From Rhodobiaceae bacterium UBA7804 (GTDB lineage: Bacteria > Pseudomonadota > Alphaproteobacteria > Parvibaculales > Parvibaculaceae), in NCBI GenBank assembly GCA_002480495.1, contig DLCG01000004.1:306893-370892 (forward strand): 64,000 nucleotides of DNA, in the 5' to 3' direction. Every line of letters starts with the position of its first letter. The first letter of the stretch is position 1. The notes beneath the pieces are model-generated. The model was not told the DNA's origin. It ran no database searches and saw only the letters and a list, made by a program, of their open reading frames with translations. Positions 43,520 through 52,610 of this stretch are shown here, one piece after another. The position numbers and the translations under genes are program-made.

Positions 43520-44452
43520 TCACTTCTCCGGGAAATCGAGTCCCATCTCGCGGTAGCGCTCGCGGTCGTCCGACCAGTTCTCGCGCACCTTCACGAACAG
43601 GAAGAGATGCACCTTCGTTCCCAGCATCTCCTGCAACTCCTCGCGCGCGAGCTGGCCGACCGTCTTGATCGTCTGGCCGCCCTTGCCGAGCGCGATCTTC
43701 TTCTGGCTGTCGCGCTCGACGAAGATCACCTGTTGAATGCGGACCGAGCCGTCCTTCTTCGTCTCCCAGCTTTCGGTCTCGACCGTCAGCGAATAGGGCA
43801 GTTCGTCGTGAAGCCTGAGGAAGAGCTTCTCGCGCGTCACCTCCGCCGCGAGCGAGCGCAGCGGCACATCCGCCGCCTGGTCTTCGGGATAGTGCCAAGG
43901 ACCCTCCGGCATCTCGCCCGCGATATAGGCCCTGAGGTCCTTCACCCCGTCGCCCGTCAGCGCCGAGATCATGAAGGTCCTGGTGAAGAGCCCCGTCGCG
44001 TCGAGCCGCTGCGCGAGCTTCAGCAGCTTCTCGCGGTTCGCCGTGTCCACCTTGTTGAGGACGAGGATCGCCTTGCGGCCCTGCTCCTTCAGCCCTTCGA
44101 GAATCCGTTCCAGGTCTTCGGCCCGCTCATGTTCGGCATCGACCATCAGGATGATGAGGTCGGCGTCGCCCGCACCCCCCCAGGCTGCTTCCACCATCGC
44201 CTTGTCGAGCCGCCGCTTCGGCTTGAAGATGCCCGGCGTGTCCACGAAGACGATCTGCGTGTCGCCCTCCATCGCGATGCCGCGGATGCGCGCGCGGGTC
44301 GTCTGGACCTTGTGCGTGACGATCGCGACCTTCGATCCGACGAGCTGGTTGAGCAGCGTCGATTTCCCCGCATTGGGCGCGCCGATGATGGCGACGAAGC
44401 CGCACCGGCTTGTCCCCGCTTTTTCCGTGCCTGTTTCTGACTCTTGGTTCAT
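43520..44452 (-). CDS. era: GTPase Era
   Basis: Era binds 16S rRNA and assists 30S maturation. The 310-residue protein has G1 GAPNAGKST (residues ~24-32), G3 DTPGIF, G4 NKVD and a C-terminal KH domain with IFVERDSQKKIALGKGGQTI. The ATG with an 18-residue leader before the G domain is the only reasonable start; the frame running to 44698 is the shadow of rnc. It lies 47 bases after rnc. Confidence 0.96.
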   Translation of the reverse strand: MNQESETGTEKAGTSRCGFVAIIGAPNAGKSTLLNQLVGSKVAIVTHKVQTTRARIRGIAMEGDTQIVFVDTPGIFKPKRRLDKAMVEAAWGGAGDADLIILMVDAEHERAEDLERILEGLKEQGRKAILVLNKVDTANREKLLKLAQRLDATGLFTRTFMISALTGDGVKDLRAYIAGEMPEGPWHYPEDQAADVPLRSLAAEVTREKLFLRLHDELPYSLTVETESWETKKDGSVRIQQVIFVERDSQKKIALGKGGQTIKTVGQLAREELQEMLGTKVHLFLFVKVRENWSDDRERYREMGLDFPEK

Positions 44453-44499
44453 GTGACGTTTCAATGACGTTTTGATGACAGTGGGTCGTGACTTATCCC

Positions 44500-45174
44500 T
44501 CACGCGGGCCAGACGCCAAGCTCTTCCAGCATGGCCTGCGCCGCCGCCTGCTCCGCCTGCCGCTTCGAGTTTCCCTTCGCCCGCAAGGGCTTGGCATTCC
44601 CGGCGCGCACCTCGACGGTGAACTCCGGCGCATGGTCCGGTCCCGTCCGCTCGATCAGCTCGTAACTCGGCACCTTGTGGCCCCGCGCCTGCGCCCATTC
44701 CTGCAATGCGGTCTTCGCGTCCTGCCGGGCTTTCCCTGATTTTTCAAGGAGATGCGCCCATTCCTTCTCGATCAGCTTTCGTGCGGGCGCGATCCCGCCA
44801 TCGAGATAGAGCGCGGCGATCACCGCCTCGCAGGCATCCGCGAGGATAGCGGCCTTCTGTCTGCCGCCGGCCTTCTCCTCTCCCGCACCCATTGTGATGT
44901 GGGCGCCGAGGTCGAGGCGCTCCGCCACTTCCGCGCAGGCTTCCTTGCGCACTAGTGCATTGAATCTGATGGCCAATTCGCCTTCATCCGCGTCCGGAAA
45001 ATCGCGCACCAGCCAGTCCGCAATGACGAGGCCGAGCACCCGGTCGCCGAGAAATTCGAAGCGCTGGTAGTTCGCACCATCCGCACTCGGGTGAGTCAGC
45101 GCTTGGGAAAGAAGCCCCAAGTCCTTGAATTCATGGCCCAATCTCTTTCCGAGCTTGGCGCTTACTCCACCCAT
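44500..45174 (-). CDS. rnc: ribonuclease III
   Basis: RNase III cleaves double-stranded RNA in rRNA processing. The 224-residue protein has the signature RFEFLGDRVLGLVIADWL with catalytic acidic residues, the second site DACEAVIAALYLDGG and a C-terminal dsRNA-binding domain (DAKTALQEWAQARGHKVPSY, KGNSKRQAEQAAAQAML). The start MGGVSAKLG overlaps the end of lepB by 13 bases. It sits in the conserved order lepB-rnc-era. Confidence 0.96.
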   Translation of the reverse strand: MGGVSAKLGKRLGHEFKDLGLLSQALTHPSADGANYQRFEFLGDRVLGLVIADWLVRDFPDADEGELAIRFNALVRKEACAEVAERLDLGAHITMGAGEEKAGGRQKAAILADACEAVIAALYLDGGIAPARKLIEKEWAHLLEKSGKARQDAKTALQEWAQARGHKVPSYELIERTGPDHAPEFTVEVRAGNAKPLRAKGNSKRQAEQAAAQAMLEELGVWPA

Positions 45175-45920
45175 TTGCCGATCCGGTCCCAGCGGACGGC
45201 CCACGGCCATTTCCAGACTTCCCAGAAGGACGCCGTCCCGTTCGCGGAGAAGAAAATGACTTCCGCCTTGCCGATCAGGTTCTCGAAGGGCACGTACCCC
45301 ACCGCGTCGGGCACACGGCTGTCGCTGGAATTGTCGCGGTTGTCGCCCATCATGAAATAGTGGCCCTGCGGCACGATATAGACGCCCGTATTGTCCCACA
45401 CGCTGTCCCGGATCATGTCGAGCGTAATATAGGAGACGCCGTTCGGCAGCGTTTCGCGGTATTGCGGGATGCGGCGGACATTTCCCGTGGGATCGCGATA
45501 GATGAAATCGTCCACGCGAACCCGCGGCACCGCCTTGTCGTTCAGATAGAGAACGCCATCCTTCATCTGCACGGTATCGCCAGGTAAGCCTATGACGCGC
45601 TTGATGAAATCGGTGTGGTTGTCGATCGGCTGCTTGAAGACCACGATGTCGCCGCGCTCGGGCTCGTCATCGAAAATGCGGCCGCTGAAGAGCGGTGGCG
45701 AGAACGGCAGCGAATGCTTGGAATAGCCATAGCTGTACTTCGCGACAAAAAGATAGTCGCCGATCAGGAGCGTCGACTCCATCGAACTGGATGGAATGAA
45801 GAAGGGCTGGAACAGGAAGGCGCGAATGAAAAGCGCAATCAGCAGCGCATAGGCGATCGTCCGGACATTCTCTGCCCATGAACTGCCGCGCAGCTTCTTG
45901 GCATTTTCGCTCATGGCCAT
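45162..45920 (-). CDS. lepB: signal peptidase I
   Basis: LepB removes signal peptides on the periplasmic face of the inner membrane. The 252-residue protein has one membrane segment (TIAYALLIALFIRAFLFQPF), the catalytic serine in PSSSMESTLLIGD (near 45), the catalytic lysine in DFIKRVIGLPGD, and the GDNRDNSSDSR motif. The start MAMSEN is chosen because AGGAG lies 7 bases upstream; longer starts up to 45977 are possible. Confidence 0.95.
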   Translation of the reverse strand: MAMSENAKKLRGSSWAENVRTIAYALLIALFIRAFLFQPFFIPSSSMESTLLIGDYLFVAKYSYGYSKHSLPFSPPLFSGRIFDDEPERGDIVVFKQPIDNHTDFIKRVIGLPGDTVQMKDGVLYLNDKAVPRVRVDDFIYRDPTGNVRRIPQYRETLPNGVSYITLDMIRDSVWDNTGVYIVPQGHYFMMGDNRDNSSDSRVPDAVGYVPFENLIGKAEVIFFSANGTASFWEVWKWPWAVRWDRIGKWVE

Positions 45921-46005
45921 CTTCCAACTCCTGCTCATCGCCCCACGGCTCCCCCGAAAAACGGCGGACCTTACCACAATCCGCCGCGCCGTCTCCCCCT
46001 GCCCG

Positions 46006-46407
46006 TCAGACCCTTGGTACGGCTGAAATGATCACAAAAGCCTGCGCCAGCGGATGATCGTCCGTGATCGTGAGGTGAATGACGGGCTCCATACCCTGTG
46101 GCGTGATCTCGTTGAGCCTCAGCAGCGCACCGCCGGTCAGCGCCATGGTCGGCTGCCCTCCCCGCATGTTCACGACACCCATATCGCGCCAGAAGACACC
46201 TCGCCGGAATCCCGTCCCGAGCGCCTTGGAGCAGGCTTCTTTCGCCGCGAAACGCTTGGCATAGGAAGCCGCGCGCATCCGCCGCCCGTCCGACTTCCGC
46301 CTCTCGATATCCGTGAAAATCCGTTCGACGAAGCGGTCGCCGAAGCGCTCCAGCGTCTTCTCCACGCGCCTGATGTCTATAAGGTCGTTGCCGATTCCGA
46401 TAATCAT
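46006..46407 (-). CDS. acpS: holo-[acyl-carrier-protein] synthase
   Basis: AcpS transfers 4-phosphopantetheine to apo-ACP. The 133-residue protein begins MIIGIGNDLIDIRRVEKTL, carrying the first metal Asp, and has FAAKEACSKALGTGFRRGVFW with the second acidic residue. The ATG overlaps the pdxJ stop by 4 bases. It is full length for the family. Confidence 0.96.
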   Translation of the reverse strand: MIIGIGNDLIDIRRVEKTLERFGDRFVERIFTDIERRKSDGRRMRAASYAKRFAAKEACSKALGTGFRRGVFWRDMGVVNMRGGQPTMALTGGALLRLNEITPQGMEPVIHLTITDDHPLAQAFVIISAVPRV

Positions 46408-47189
46408 GCGCGCTCCGCCCGCCCTTCGGTCGCCCCCCCCCGGGCCTCGTCCATCGCCGCGCGCATCCTGCGGATACTCCCCTCGAGCCCGATGAAGATC
46501 GCTTCGCCGATCAGGAAATGACCGATATTGAGTTCGGCAAGCTCGGGCATCGCCGCAACCGGCGCCACCGTATCGAAGGTGAGCCCATGCCCCGCATGGA
46601 CTTCGAGGCCCAGCGCCGCGCCTTCCTTCGCCGCATTGGCAAGCCTTGCAAGTTCCGCGTCGCGCTTCGCGTTCTCGCGTGCGAAGGCAGCATCGCAATA
46701 AGCGCCCGTATGAAGTTCCACGACCGGCGCGCCTAGAGATACGGCGGCTTCGAGCTGTCTCGTGTCGGCATTGATGAAGAGCGACACGCGGATACCCGCG
46801 TCGCGGAGCCGGTCGACGATCGGCTTCAGGTGATTGTGGAGCCCCGCCGCATCGAGCCCGCCTTCGGTCGTCACCTCCTCGCGCCGCTCCGGCACGATAC
46901 AGCAAGCATGCGGACGGTGCCGTAATGCAATGTCGAGCATCTCCGGTGTCGCCGCCATTTCGAGGTTGAGCGGCAGCCCCACCAGGTCCTTGAGCCGGGC
47001 GATATCCGCATCCCGGATGTGGCGCCTGTCCTCGCGCAGATGCGCGGTGATGCCATCGGCGCCCGCTGCAGCCGCAAGTTCCGCCGCCCGCACCGGGTCC
47101 GGATGCTCCCCGCCGCGCGCATTACGGATCGTCGCCACATGGTCGATATTGACGCCAAGCCTCAGATATGGAGGCAGGTTTCCGCTCAT
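46404..47189 (-). CDS. pdxJ: pyridoxine 5'-phosphate synthase
   Basis: PdxJ closes the pyridoxine ring from 1-deoxyxylulose 5-phosphate and aminoacetone phosphate. The 261-residue TIM-barrel protein has LRLGVNIDHVATIRNARGG, DGITAHLREDRRHI and GHGLTFDTV near the C-terminus. It overlaps both the DUF2062 gene and acpS by 4 bases, so translation is coupled. Confidence 0.96.
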   Translation of the reverse strand: MSGNLPPYLRLGVNIDHVATIRNARGGEHPDPVRAAELAAAAGADGITAHLREDRRHIRDADIARLKDLVGLPLNLEMAATPEMLDIALRHRPHACCIVPERREEVTTEGGLDAAGLHNHLKPIVDRLRDAGIRVSLFINADTRQLEAAVSLGAPVVELHTGAYCDAAFARENAKRDAELARLANAAKEGAALGLEVHAGHGLTFDTVAPVAAMPELAELNIGHFLIGEAIFIGLEGSIRRMRAAMDEARGGATEGRAERA

Positions 47190-47809
47190 GCCGGATCCCC
47201 CCGTGTAATTTCGCTTCTCGCTGCCTCGGCGGCCTTCTCCGGCACAGCATGAACACCGACATCGCCGTTCCGCAAGAGCACGCGTTCGGCGAGCAGCTTG
47301 CGCCTTTGGGTCTGATAGGCCTCGACACCGCTCCGCGCAATGAAATAGCAGACACCGCCAAGCACGATGCCGACCGGTATCGCTCCGATGGTCAGCGGAA
47401 CGAGCAATGGCAGGATCATGTCGAAGGCGCGGGCACTCTGAAGTGTTTCGGCAACGTCGGGATTTGCAGGCACGGGCGTGCCGAGCATGTAGCGTCCCAC
47501 CTCATAGACGACCAGCCAGATCGCCGGAAATGTGAGCGGATTGCCGATGAAAGTACCGATTGCGCTTGCGATCAGATTGCCGCGCACGACCCATGCGATC
47601 GCCATTGCCATCAGGATATGGAAGCCGAAAAAAGGCGTGCAGGAGGAAAAGGCTCCGGCCGCAACCCCCAAGGCAATTGCATGAGGCGTGCCGGACAACC
47701 GCCAGACGCGTCGCCAGCCATACTGAAGCGTCCGCTTCCAGCCCGAACGTGGCCAGAACGTCTCTCTCAGCTTTTCAAGCGGATGCAGCTCTACGCGGCG
47801 GCGAAACAA
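47186..47809 (-). CDS. DUF2062 membrane protein
   Basis: The 207-residue protein has a basic N-terminus and several membrane segments; the central PHAIALGVAAGAFSSCTPFFGFH and SAIGTFIGNPLTFPAIW are DUF2062 hallmarks. The function of the family is unknown. The start appears to be TTG. It lies 16 bases after pyrE and overlaps pdxJ by 4 bases; a DUF2062 gene beside pyrE and pdxJ is common in alphaproteobacteria. Confidence 0.88.
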   Translation of the reverse strand: MFRRRVELHPLEKLRETFWPRSGWKRTLQYGWRRVWRLSGTPHAIALGVAAGAFSSCTPFFGFHILMAMAIAWVVRGNLIASAIGTFIGNPLTFPAIWLVVYEVGRYMLGTPVPANPDVAETLQSARAFDMILPLLVPLTIGAIPVGIVLGGVCYFIARSGVEAYQTQRRKLLAERVLLRNGDVGVHAVPEKAAEAARSEITRGDPA

Positions 47810-47825
47810 TTAAGCGATTTCCCTC

Positions 47826-48410
47826 TCAGGCAAGATGGCGGCTACCCGGCTTCACGGCCGGAATGGCCGCAAGTTCCTTCGGCAATTTGTCCGCCGGATA
47901 GGCAGGAATGGCGATCTTGGCGAGCGAGATCAGCTTCACGCCCACCTTCGCCTTGCCCCCCGACCGGTCGATCAGGCAGGCCGCGGCTGCGACCTTCGCG
48001 CCCGTCTTGCGGATTGCCTCGATGCATTCGCGGGACGAAAGTCCTGTCGTCACGATGTCTTCGACCATCACAACGCGCATACCTTTTTTGAGCTCGAAGC
48101 CGCGCCGGAGCGCGAACTCACCATTCTCCCGCTCGACATACATAGCCGGCACCTTCATATGCCTTGCCGTTTCGTAGCCGGGGATAATACCGCCCACGGC
48201 TGGCGAAACGATGGCATCTATGGGGCCGCCCACTTCTTCCGATATTTTCGCCGCAAGTGCCTTGCAGAGCTTCGAGGTGCGCGCCGGGTTCATGAATACA
48301 AGCGCCTTCTGAAGGAAAACCGGGCTGTGAAGGCCCGATGAAAGAATGAAATGCCCGCGAAGCAGCGCGCCTGCCTTCTCGAATTCCTTCAGAACCTTTT
48401 CTTGATCCAT
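47826..48410 (-). CDS. pyrE: orotate phosphoribosyltransferase
   Basis: PyrE converts orotate and PRPP to OMP in pyrimidine synthesis. The 194-residue protein has SSGLHSPVFLQKALVF, IVSPAVGGIIPGYETARHM and the PRPP-binding VVMVEDIVTTGLSSREC. I prefer the ATG preceded by GAAGAGAAAA; a GTG four codons upstream is possible. It lies 40 bases after rsh. Confidence 0.95.
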   Translation of the reverse strand: MDQEKVLKEFEKAGALLRGHFILSSGLHSPVFLQKALVFMNPARTSKLCKALAAKISEEVGGPIDAIVSPAVGGIIPGYETARHMKVPAMYVERENGEFALRRGFELKKGMRVVMVEDIVTTGLSSRECIEAIRKTGAKVAAAACLIDRSGGKAKVGVKLISLAKIAIPAYPADKLPKELAAIPAVKPGSRHLA

Positions 48411-48450
48411 TTTTCTCTTCACCGGCTGGTTTTGAACAGGCCGACGACGT

Positions 48451-50598
48451 TCAACGCCGCGGGCGGATGACGGTATTGACGCATGACAGCCCGTTCAGTG
48501 CGGACATGATGCGCGTCAGATGTTTGAGATCCCTCACCTCGAGATCAAGCTGGATGTCGTAGAAATCCATGTCGCGCTGCGCGAGGGAAAGATTGGAGAT
48601 ATTGCTGCCGTAGTCGGCAATCAACGTGGCGATATGTCCGAGCGAACCAACCTCGTTCTTCGCCGTTACGCGGAGCCGCGCGGGAAAAGTCTGCGGATGC
48701 TCGGGATCGATGTCCCATGTCGCATCGATCCAGCGCGTTGTATCTCCATCGAATTCTTCGAGCGCCGGTGCGTCGATCGGATAGATCGTGATGCCTTCGC
48801 CCGGCATCATGATGCCGACGATGCGTTCGCCGGGCAGCGGAAACATATCCGGGGCAAAACGAACGGCGAGACCGGCCGCCCGTCCCGTAACCCTGACCGC
48901 CCCATCGCGTTCGTCCTTGCCGTTGCCCTTGATCGGCCTCTTGCGTCCGTTCTTGGGTTGCTCCGCAGGATATACGGTCAGCAACACCTGCTGCGCGCTC
49001 AGCGTGCCGTCTCCGACCGCGGCCAGAAGTTCGTCCAGATCCGGCTTGCGAAGCGGCCCGAGCGCGCGCTCGAGAATTGTGTCGCTCGCCTCCTTCCCCG
49101 CCGCCTCGAAAGCGCTCTTCACGATCTGCCGCCCCAGGCGGCTGAACTCGGCCTGCTTCGTTGCCCGGATGGATCGTCTTATGGCCGACCGCGCTTTGCC
49201 CGTCGCGACGAACGCCTCCCAGGCGGGTGACGGACGCTGCGCTTGCGAGCGAATGATCTCGACCTCGTCGCCATTTTCAAGCCGGGTGCGCAAGGGCATA
49301 TGGCGCCCATTGATCTTGCAGCCAACGCAGGTGTCGCCAATGTCCGTATGTACAGCATAGGCAAAGTCGATCGGTGTGGCGCCGCGCGGCAGCGTGATGA
49401 GAAGACCGTTTGGCGTGAAACAGAAAACCTGATCGGAATACATCTGGAGCTTCGTGTGCTCCAGAAACTCTTCGGGCGAAGCGCCATGCTCCAGCATTTC
49501 GATAAGCTGGCGAAGCCAGTGGAAAGTCGCAGCAAATTCCCCTGACGTATCCGCTCCCGCTCCCCCTTCCTTGTAGATCCAATGCGCGGCGATGCCGTAT
49601 TCGGCGACTTCATGCATCTTGCGCGTTCGGATCTGCACCTCGGCGCGCTTCTTCTGCGGCCCGATGATCGTCGTATGGATCGAACGGTAGCCGTTTGCCT
49701 TGGGGGTCGAGATGTAGTCCTTGAAGCGCGTCGGAACCATCGGCCAGTTGGTGTGAAGAATACCGACCGCCGAATAGCAATCCGGCACCTCGTTCACGAT
49801 GACGCGAAATCCGAAAATGTCGGAAAGCTGCTCCAGTGAAATGGCGCGGCGTTCCATCTTGCGCCACATGGAATAAGGACGCTTCTCGCGGCCGATCACC
49901 TCGCAGGCAAGACCGCCCTCTTCGAGTTTTGTCTGAATTTCCTTTGCAATCTTCTTCACCGAGTCGCCGCTCGCCTCGCGGAACTCGTTGAGCCGCTTGA
50001 TAAGAGCTTCCCGGGCCTCGGGATTCAGCTCCTTGAAGGCGAGGTCCTCAAGCTCCTCGCGGATCTCCTGGATACCCATGCGACCCGCAAGCGGCGCGTA
50101 GATTTCCATGGTCTCCAGCGCGATCCGTTGGCGCTTTTCCGCCGACGAGATGAAGTGGAGCGTCCGCATGTTGTGAAGCCGGTCGGCGAGCTTTACCAGC
50201 AGAACGCGAATGTCGTTCGACATGGCGAGCAGGAACTTGCGGAAATTCTCCGCCTGCTTCGATCGCTCCGAAGTCAGCTCGATCCGGGTGAGCTTGGTCA
50301 CGCCGTCGACAAGACCGGCGACCTGCGGGCCGAAGAGCTTGGTAAGCTCATCCATCGTCGAGCCGGTATCCTCGATCGTGTCATGCAGCAGCGCCGTCAC
50401 GATCGTAGCCGTATCGAGCTTCAGGTCGGTGAGAATGCCTGCTACTTCGATGGGATGAGAAAAATAGGGGTCGCCGCTGGCGCGCTTCTGGCTGCCATGC
50501 TGCTTCATGGCATAGACATAGGCACGGTTGATCAGGGCTTCGTCCGCTTTCGGATCGTAGCCGAGCACGCGATCGACGAGCTCATACTGACGCAACAT
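48451..50598 (-). CDS. rsh: bifunctional (p)ppGpp synthetase/hydrolase (RelA/SpoT homologue)
   Basis: Rsh makes and degrades (p)ppGpp for the stringent response. The 715-residue protein has an intact HD hydrolase domain (ALLHDTIEDTG, KLADRLHNMRTL), a synthetase domain (FGFRVIVNEVPDCY, YISTPKANGYRSIHTT), a TGS domain (VFCFTPNGLLITLPRGATPIDFAYA) and a C-terminal ACT domain. Both active sites look complete, so it is probably the sole long Rsh, as usual in this class. It follows rpoZ, which is separated by a terminator. Confidence 0.96.
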   Translation of the reverse strand: MLRQYELVDRVLGYDPKADEALINRAYVYAMKQHGSQKRASGDPYFSHPIEVAGILTDLKLDTATIVTALLHDTIEDTGSTMDELTKLFGPQVAGLVDGVTKLTRIELTSERSKQAENFRKFLLAMSNDIRVLLVKLADRLHNMRTLHFISSAEKRQRIALETMEIYAPLAGRMGIQEIREELEDLAFKELNPEAREALIKRLNEFREASGDSVKKIAKEIQTKLEEGGLACEVIGREKRPYSMWRKMERRAISLEQLSDIFGFRVIVNEVPDCYSAVGILHTNWPMVPTRFKDYISTPKANGYRSIHTTIIGPQKKRAEVQIRTRKMHEVAEYGIAAHWIYKEGGAGADTSGEFAATFHWLRQLIEMLEHGASPEEFLEHTKLQMYSDQVFCFTPNGLLITLPRGATPIDFAYAVHTDIGDTCVGCKINGRHMPLRTRLENGDEVEIIRSQAQRPSPAWEAFVATGKARSAIRRSIRATKQAEFSRLGRQIVKSAFEAAGKEASDTILERALGPLRKPDLDELLAAVGDGTLSAQQVLLTVYPAEQPKNGRKRPIKGNGKDERDGAVRVTGRAAGLAVRFAPDMFPLPGERIVGIMMPGEGITIYPIDAPALEEFDGDTTRWIDATWDIDPEHPQTFPARLRVTAKNEVGSLGHIATLIADYGSNISNLSLAQRDMDFYDIQLDLEVRDLKHLTRIMSALNGLSCVNTVIRPRR

Positions 50599-50663
50599 GC
50601 CTTGAATTCTCCGTTGTCCTCTCTTGCGATCTTCCTAACGCGCCTCCGCGCCGTCCAAACGAA

Positions 50664-50699
50664 AAGCGCCGCCCCTCACCTTTCGGCCGGGCGGCGCTT
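50664..50699 (-). terminator. intrinsic terminator between rpoZ and rsh
   Basis: AAGCGCCGCCC (50664-50674) pairs perfectly with GGGCGGCGCTT (50689-50699) with a 14-base loop; on the minus strand the hairpin is followed by TTTCGTTT. It ends rpoZ transcription and implies a separate rsh promoter downstream. Confidence 0.85.
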
Positions 50700-50755
50700 A
50701 AACCGAATGACGTCTGGGCCTGAGGCCGCTTATCCCGGCCTTGCTCGCCCTTGTT

Positions 50756-51181
50756 TCAGTCTTCCCCGTCCATGTCGTCCGCATCGGCCGACTTCTGCTG
50801 CGGCGAGTCGATCTGGCTCTGGATGGCGCGCAGGAGGTCTTCCTCGCTCATCCGCTCGCCGCCGCCCTCGACCGAACCGAACGTGTCCTGAACTTCGCCA
50901 GCCGCTTCACCAGACATGAGAAGCTGCATGTTCTCGACTTCGGGTTCCTCCGTCTCGACGCGGCTCTGGAGGCTGCCGATCAGATCCTCGCGCAGATCTT
51001 CCGGCGTGATGGTGCGTTCGGCGATCTCGCGAAGCGCCACAACCGGATTCTTGTCGTTGTCGCGATCGACGGTAAGTTCGGCGCCGGCCGACATGGCGCG
51101 CGCACGGTGCGCCGAGAGCAGAACCAGCTCGAATCGGTTGGGCACCTTGTCGACGCAATCTTCAACGGTCACGCGGGCCAT
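50756..51181 (-). CDS. rpoZ: RNA polymerase omega subunit
   Basis: Omega assists RNA polymerase assembly and ppGpp binding. The 141-residue protein starts MARVTVEDCVDKVPNRFELVLLSAHRARAMS-like, with the conserved VEDC and RFELVLLSAHRAR. The C-terminal half is a longer acidic extension than in E. coli (91 residues), a common alphaproteobacterial feature. It precedes rsh, the classical rpoZ-spoT order. Confidence 0.95.
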   Translation of the reverse strand: MARVTVEDCVDKVPNRFELVLLSAHRARAMSAGAELTVDRDNDKNPVVALREIAERTITPEDLREDLIGSLQSRVETEEPEVENMQLLMSGEAAGEVQDTFGSVEGGGERMSEEDLLRAIQSQIDSPQQKSADADDMDGED

Positions 51182-51281
51182 TTGTTACTCCGGTATGGGA
51201 TAGAGATTTTGCCTGTATGTAGGCGCTGATACCGCAGAAAGCAAGCCAGAACAGGCTCTTATGGGCCAAACTGCGACGATT

Positions 51282-51824
51282 TCAGCCTTTATTGAGCCGG
51301 ATTGCCGCCACATCCCGCTCTGGCAAAGCCGCTATGAGTTCCCCGACGCTTCTGCCAGTCACCGGGTGCCGCCACCCCGGAGCCACATCCCGGAGCGGCA
51401 GGAGCACGAATGCCCGGGCCGCGATCCCCGGATGAGGCAGCGCCAGCGGCAGTGGTCCTACCCCCGCATCCAGACCACGCGCCCCCCTTGCGGGCACCAC
51501 TTCACCCCTGAAATCCAGAAGATCGAGGTCTAGAGGGCGTGGCGCCCAGCGCTCCCGGCGGACACGGCCGAAAAGGGCTTCTATCCGGTGCAGCTTGTCC
51601 AGGAGGCTCTGCGGAGTGTCTGCCGCCTCTATTTGAGCCACAGAATTCACATAATCAGGTTGTGCATAAGCAGCCATTGCCGGTGTGCTGTAAAATGGCG
51701 CTACGGCGTCCACCCGGATGCCGAATGCGAGCATGATCCGGAGCGCCGCGCGAAGCGTTGCCGCCGGCGGCCCATTTGGGGAGGCCATGTTACCGCCCAG
51801 AGCAATGAGGATCGGGTTCAACAT
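51282..51824 (-). CDS. folK: 2-amino-4-hydroxy-6-hydroxymethyldihydropteridine pyrophosphokinase
   Basis: FolK transfers pyrophosphate to the pterin in folate synthesis. The 180-residue protein has LIALGGNMASP, FYSTPAMAAYAQPDYVNSVAQI and the catalytic RWAPRPLDLDLLDF. The chosen ATG (MLNPIL) removes a 38-residue upstream extension that is out of register with the family. It lies 100 bases upstream of rpoZ and is divergent from the NYN gene. Confidence 0.94.
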   Translation of the reverse strand: MLNPILIALGGNMASPNGPPAATLRAALRIMLAFGIRVDAVAPFYSTPAMAAYAQPDYVNSVAQIEAADTPQSLLDKLHRIEALFGRVRRERWAPRPLDLDLLDFRGEVVPARGARGLDAGVGPLPLALPHPGIAARAFVLLPLRDVAPGWRHPVTGRSVGELIAALPERDVAAIRLNKG

Positions 51825-51977
51825 CGCGACCTTCCGATCTATCCCTGAAACTGGGTGTGAATGGCGCATCGCTTTGCGGAATCCGGGACTTCGGTCATAT
51901 TCCTCCCGCTCCGGCCGGGCTCGCGCCGCGCTGGACAATTGCTTCTGTTATTCGGGCCGGGGCCTGGGAGTTGTTGA

Positions 51978-52604
51978 ATGATATTTTATCCGCATGAGCG
52001 CATCGCTCTTTTCATCGACGGTGCCAATCTCTATTCGGCTGCCCGCGGCCTCGGTTTCGATATCGACTACAAGCGTCTTCTCAACCATTTCCGTGGCAAG
52101 GGCACGCTGATCCGCGCCTTTTACTACACTGCCCTCGTAGAAGATCAGGAATATTCACCCCTTCGGCCCTTGATCGATTGGCTCGACTACAATGGCTACG
52201 CGGTCGTGACCAAACCCGCCAAGGAATTCACCGACGCCACTGGCCGCCGCCGGATCAAGGGCAATATGGACATCGAACTGGCCATCGACGCGCTCGAGAT
52301 CGCGGACAAGCTGGACCACATGGTTCTCTTCTCCGGAGACGGAGACTTCCGGCGGCTCGTCGACGCGGTCCAGCGGCGCGGCAAGCGCGTAACGGTCGTT
52401 TCGACCATGCGAAGCCAACCGCCAATGATCGCGGACGAACTTCGCCGGCAGGCCGATCAGTTCGTCGAGCTCGAAACGCTTCGCGATATCGTCGGCCGGA
52501 GCCATTCGGAGCGCCCTGCCTCGCCGATCCGTAATGACGATGACGGCTACGACTATGACGACGAGGACGAGGAAGACGATTTCGACCGTCCCGCGCGTGC
52601 TTGA
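51978..52604 (+). CDS. NYN domain (LabA/DUF88-like) nuclease
   Basis: The 208-residue protein is a PIN-like NYN domain with the acidic metal residues visible in ALFIDGANLYSAAR (residues 10-23), RIKGNMDIELAIDALEIA and LFSGDGDFRRLVDAVQRRGK. It then has a strongly acidic tail (DDDGYDYDDEDEEDDFD). NYN proteins are candidate RNases; LabA-type members are widely conserved in alphaproteobacteria. GGGAG lies upstream of the ATG. It is followed after 6 bases by a uracil-DNA glycosylase gene. Confidence 0.93.
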   Translation: MIFYPHERIALFIDGANLYSAARGLGFDIDYKRLLNHFRGKGTLIRAFYYTALVEDQEYSPLRPLIDWLDYNGYAVVTKPAKEFTDATGRRRIKGNMDIELAIDALEIADKLDHMVLFSGDGDFRRLVDAVQRRGKRVTVVSTMRSQPPMIADELRRQADQFVELETLRDIVGRSHSERPASPIRNDDDGYDYDDEDEEDDFDRPARA

Positions 52605-52610
52605 CCGGTG

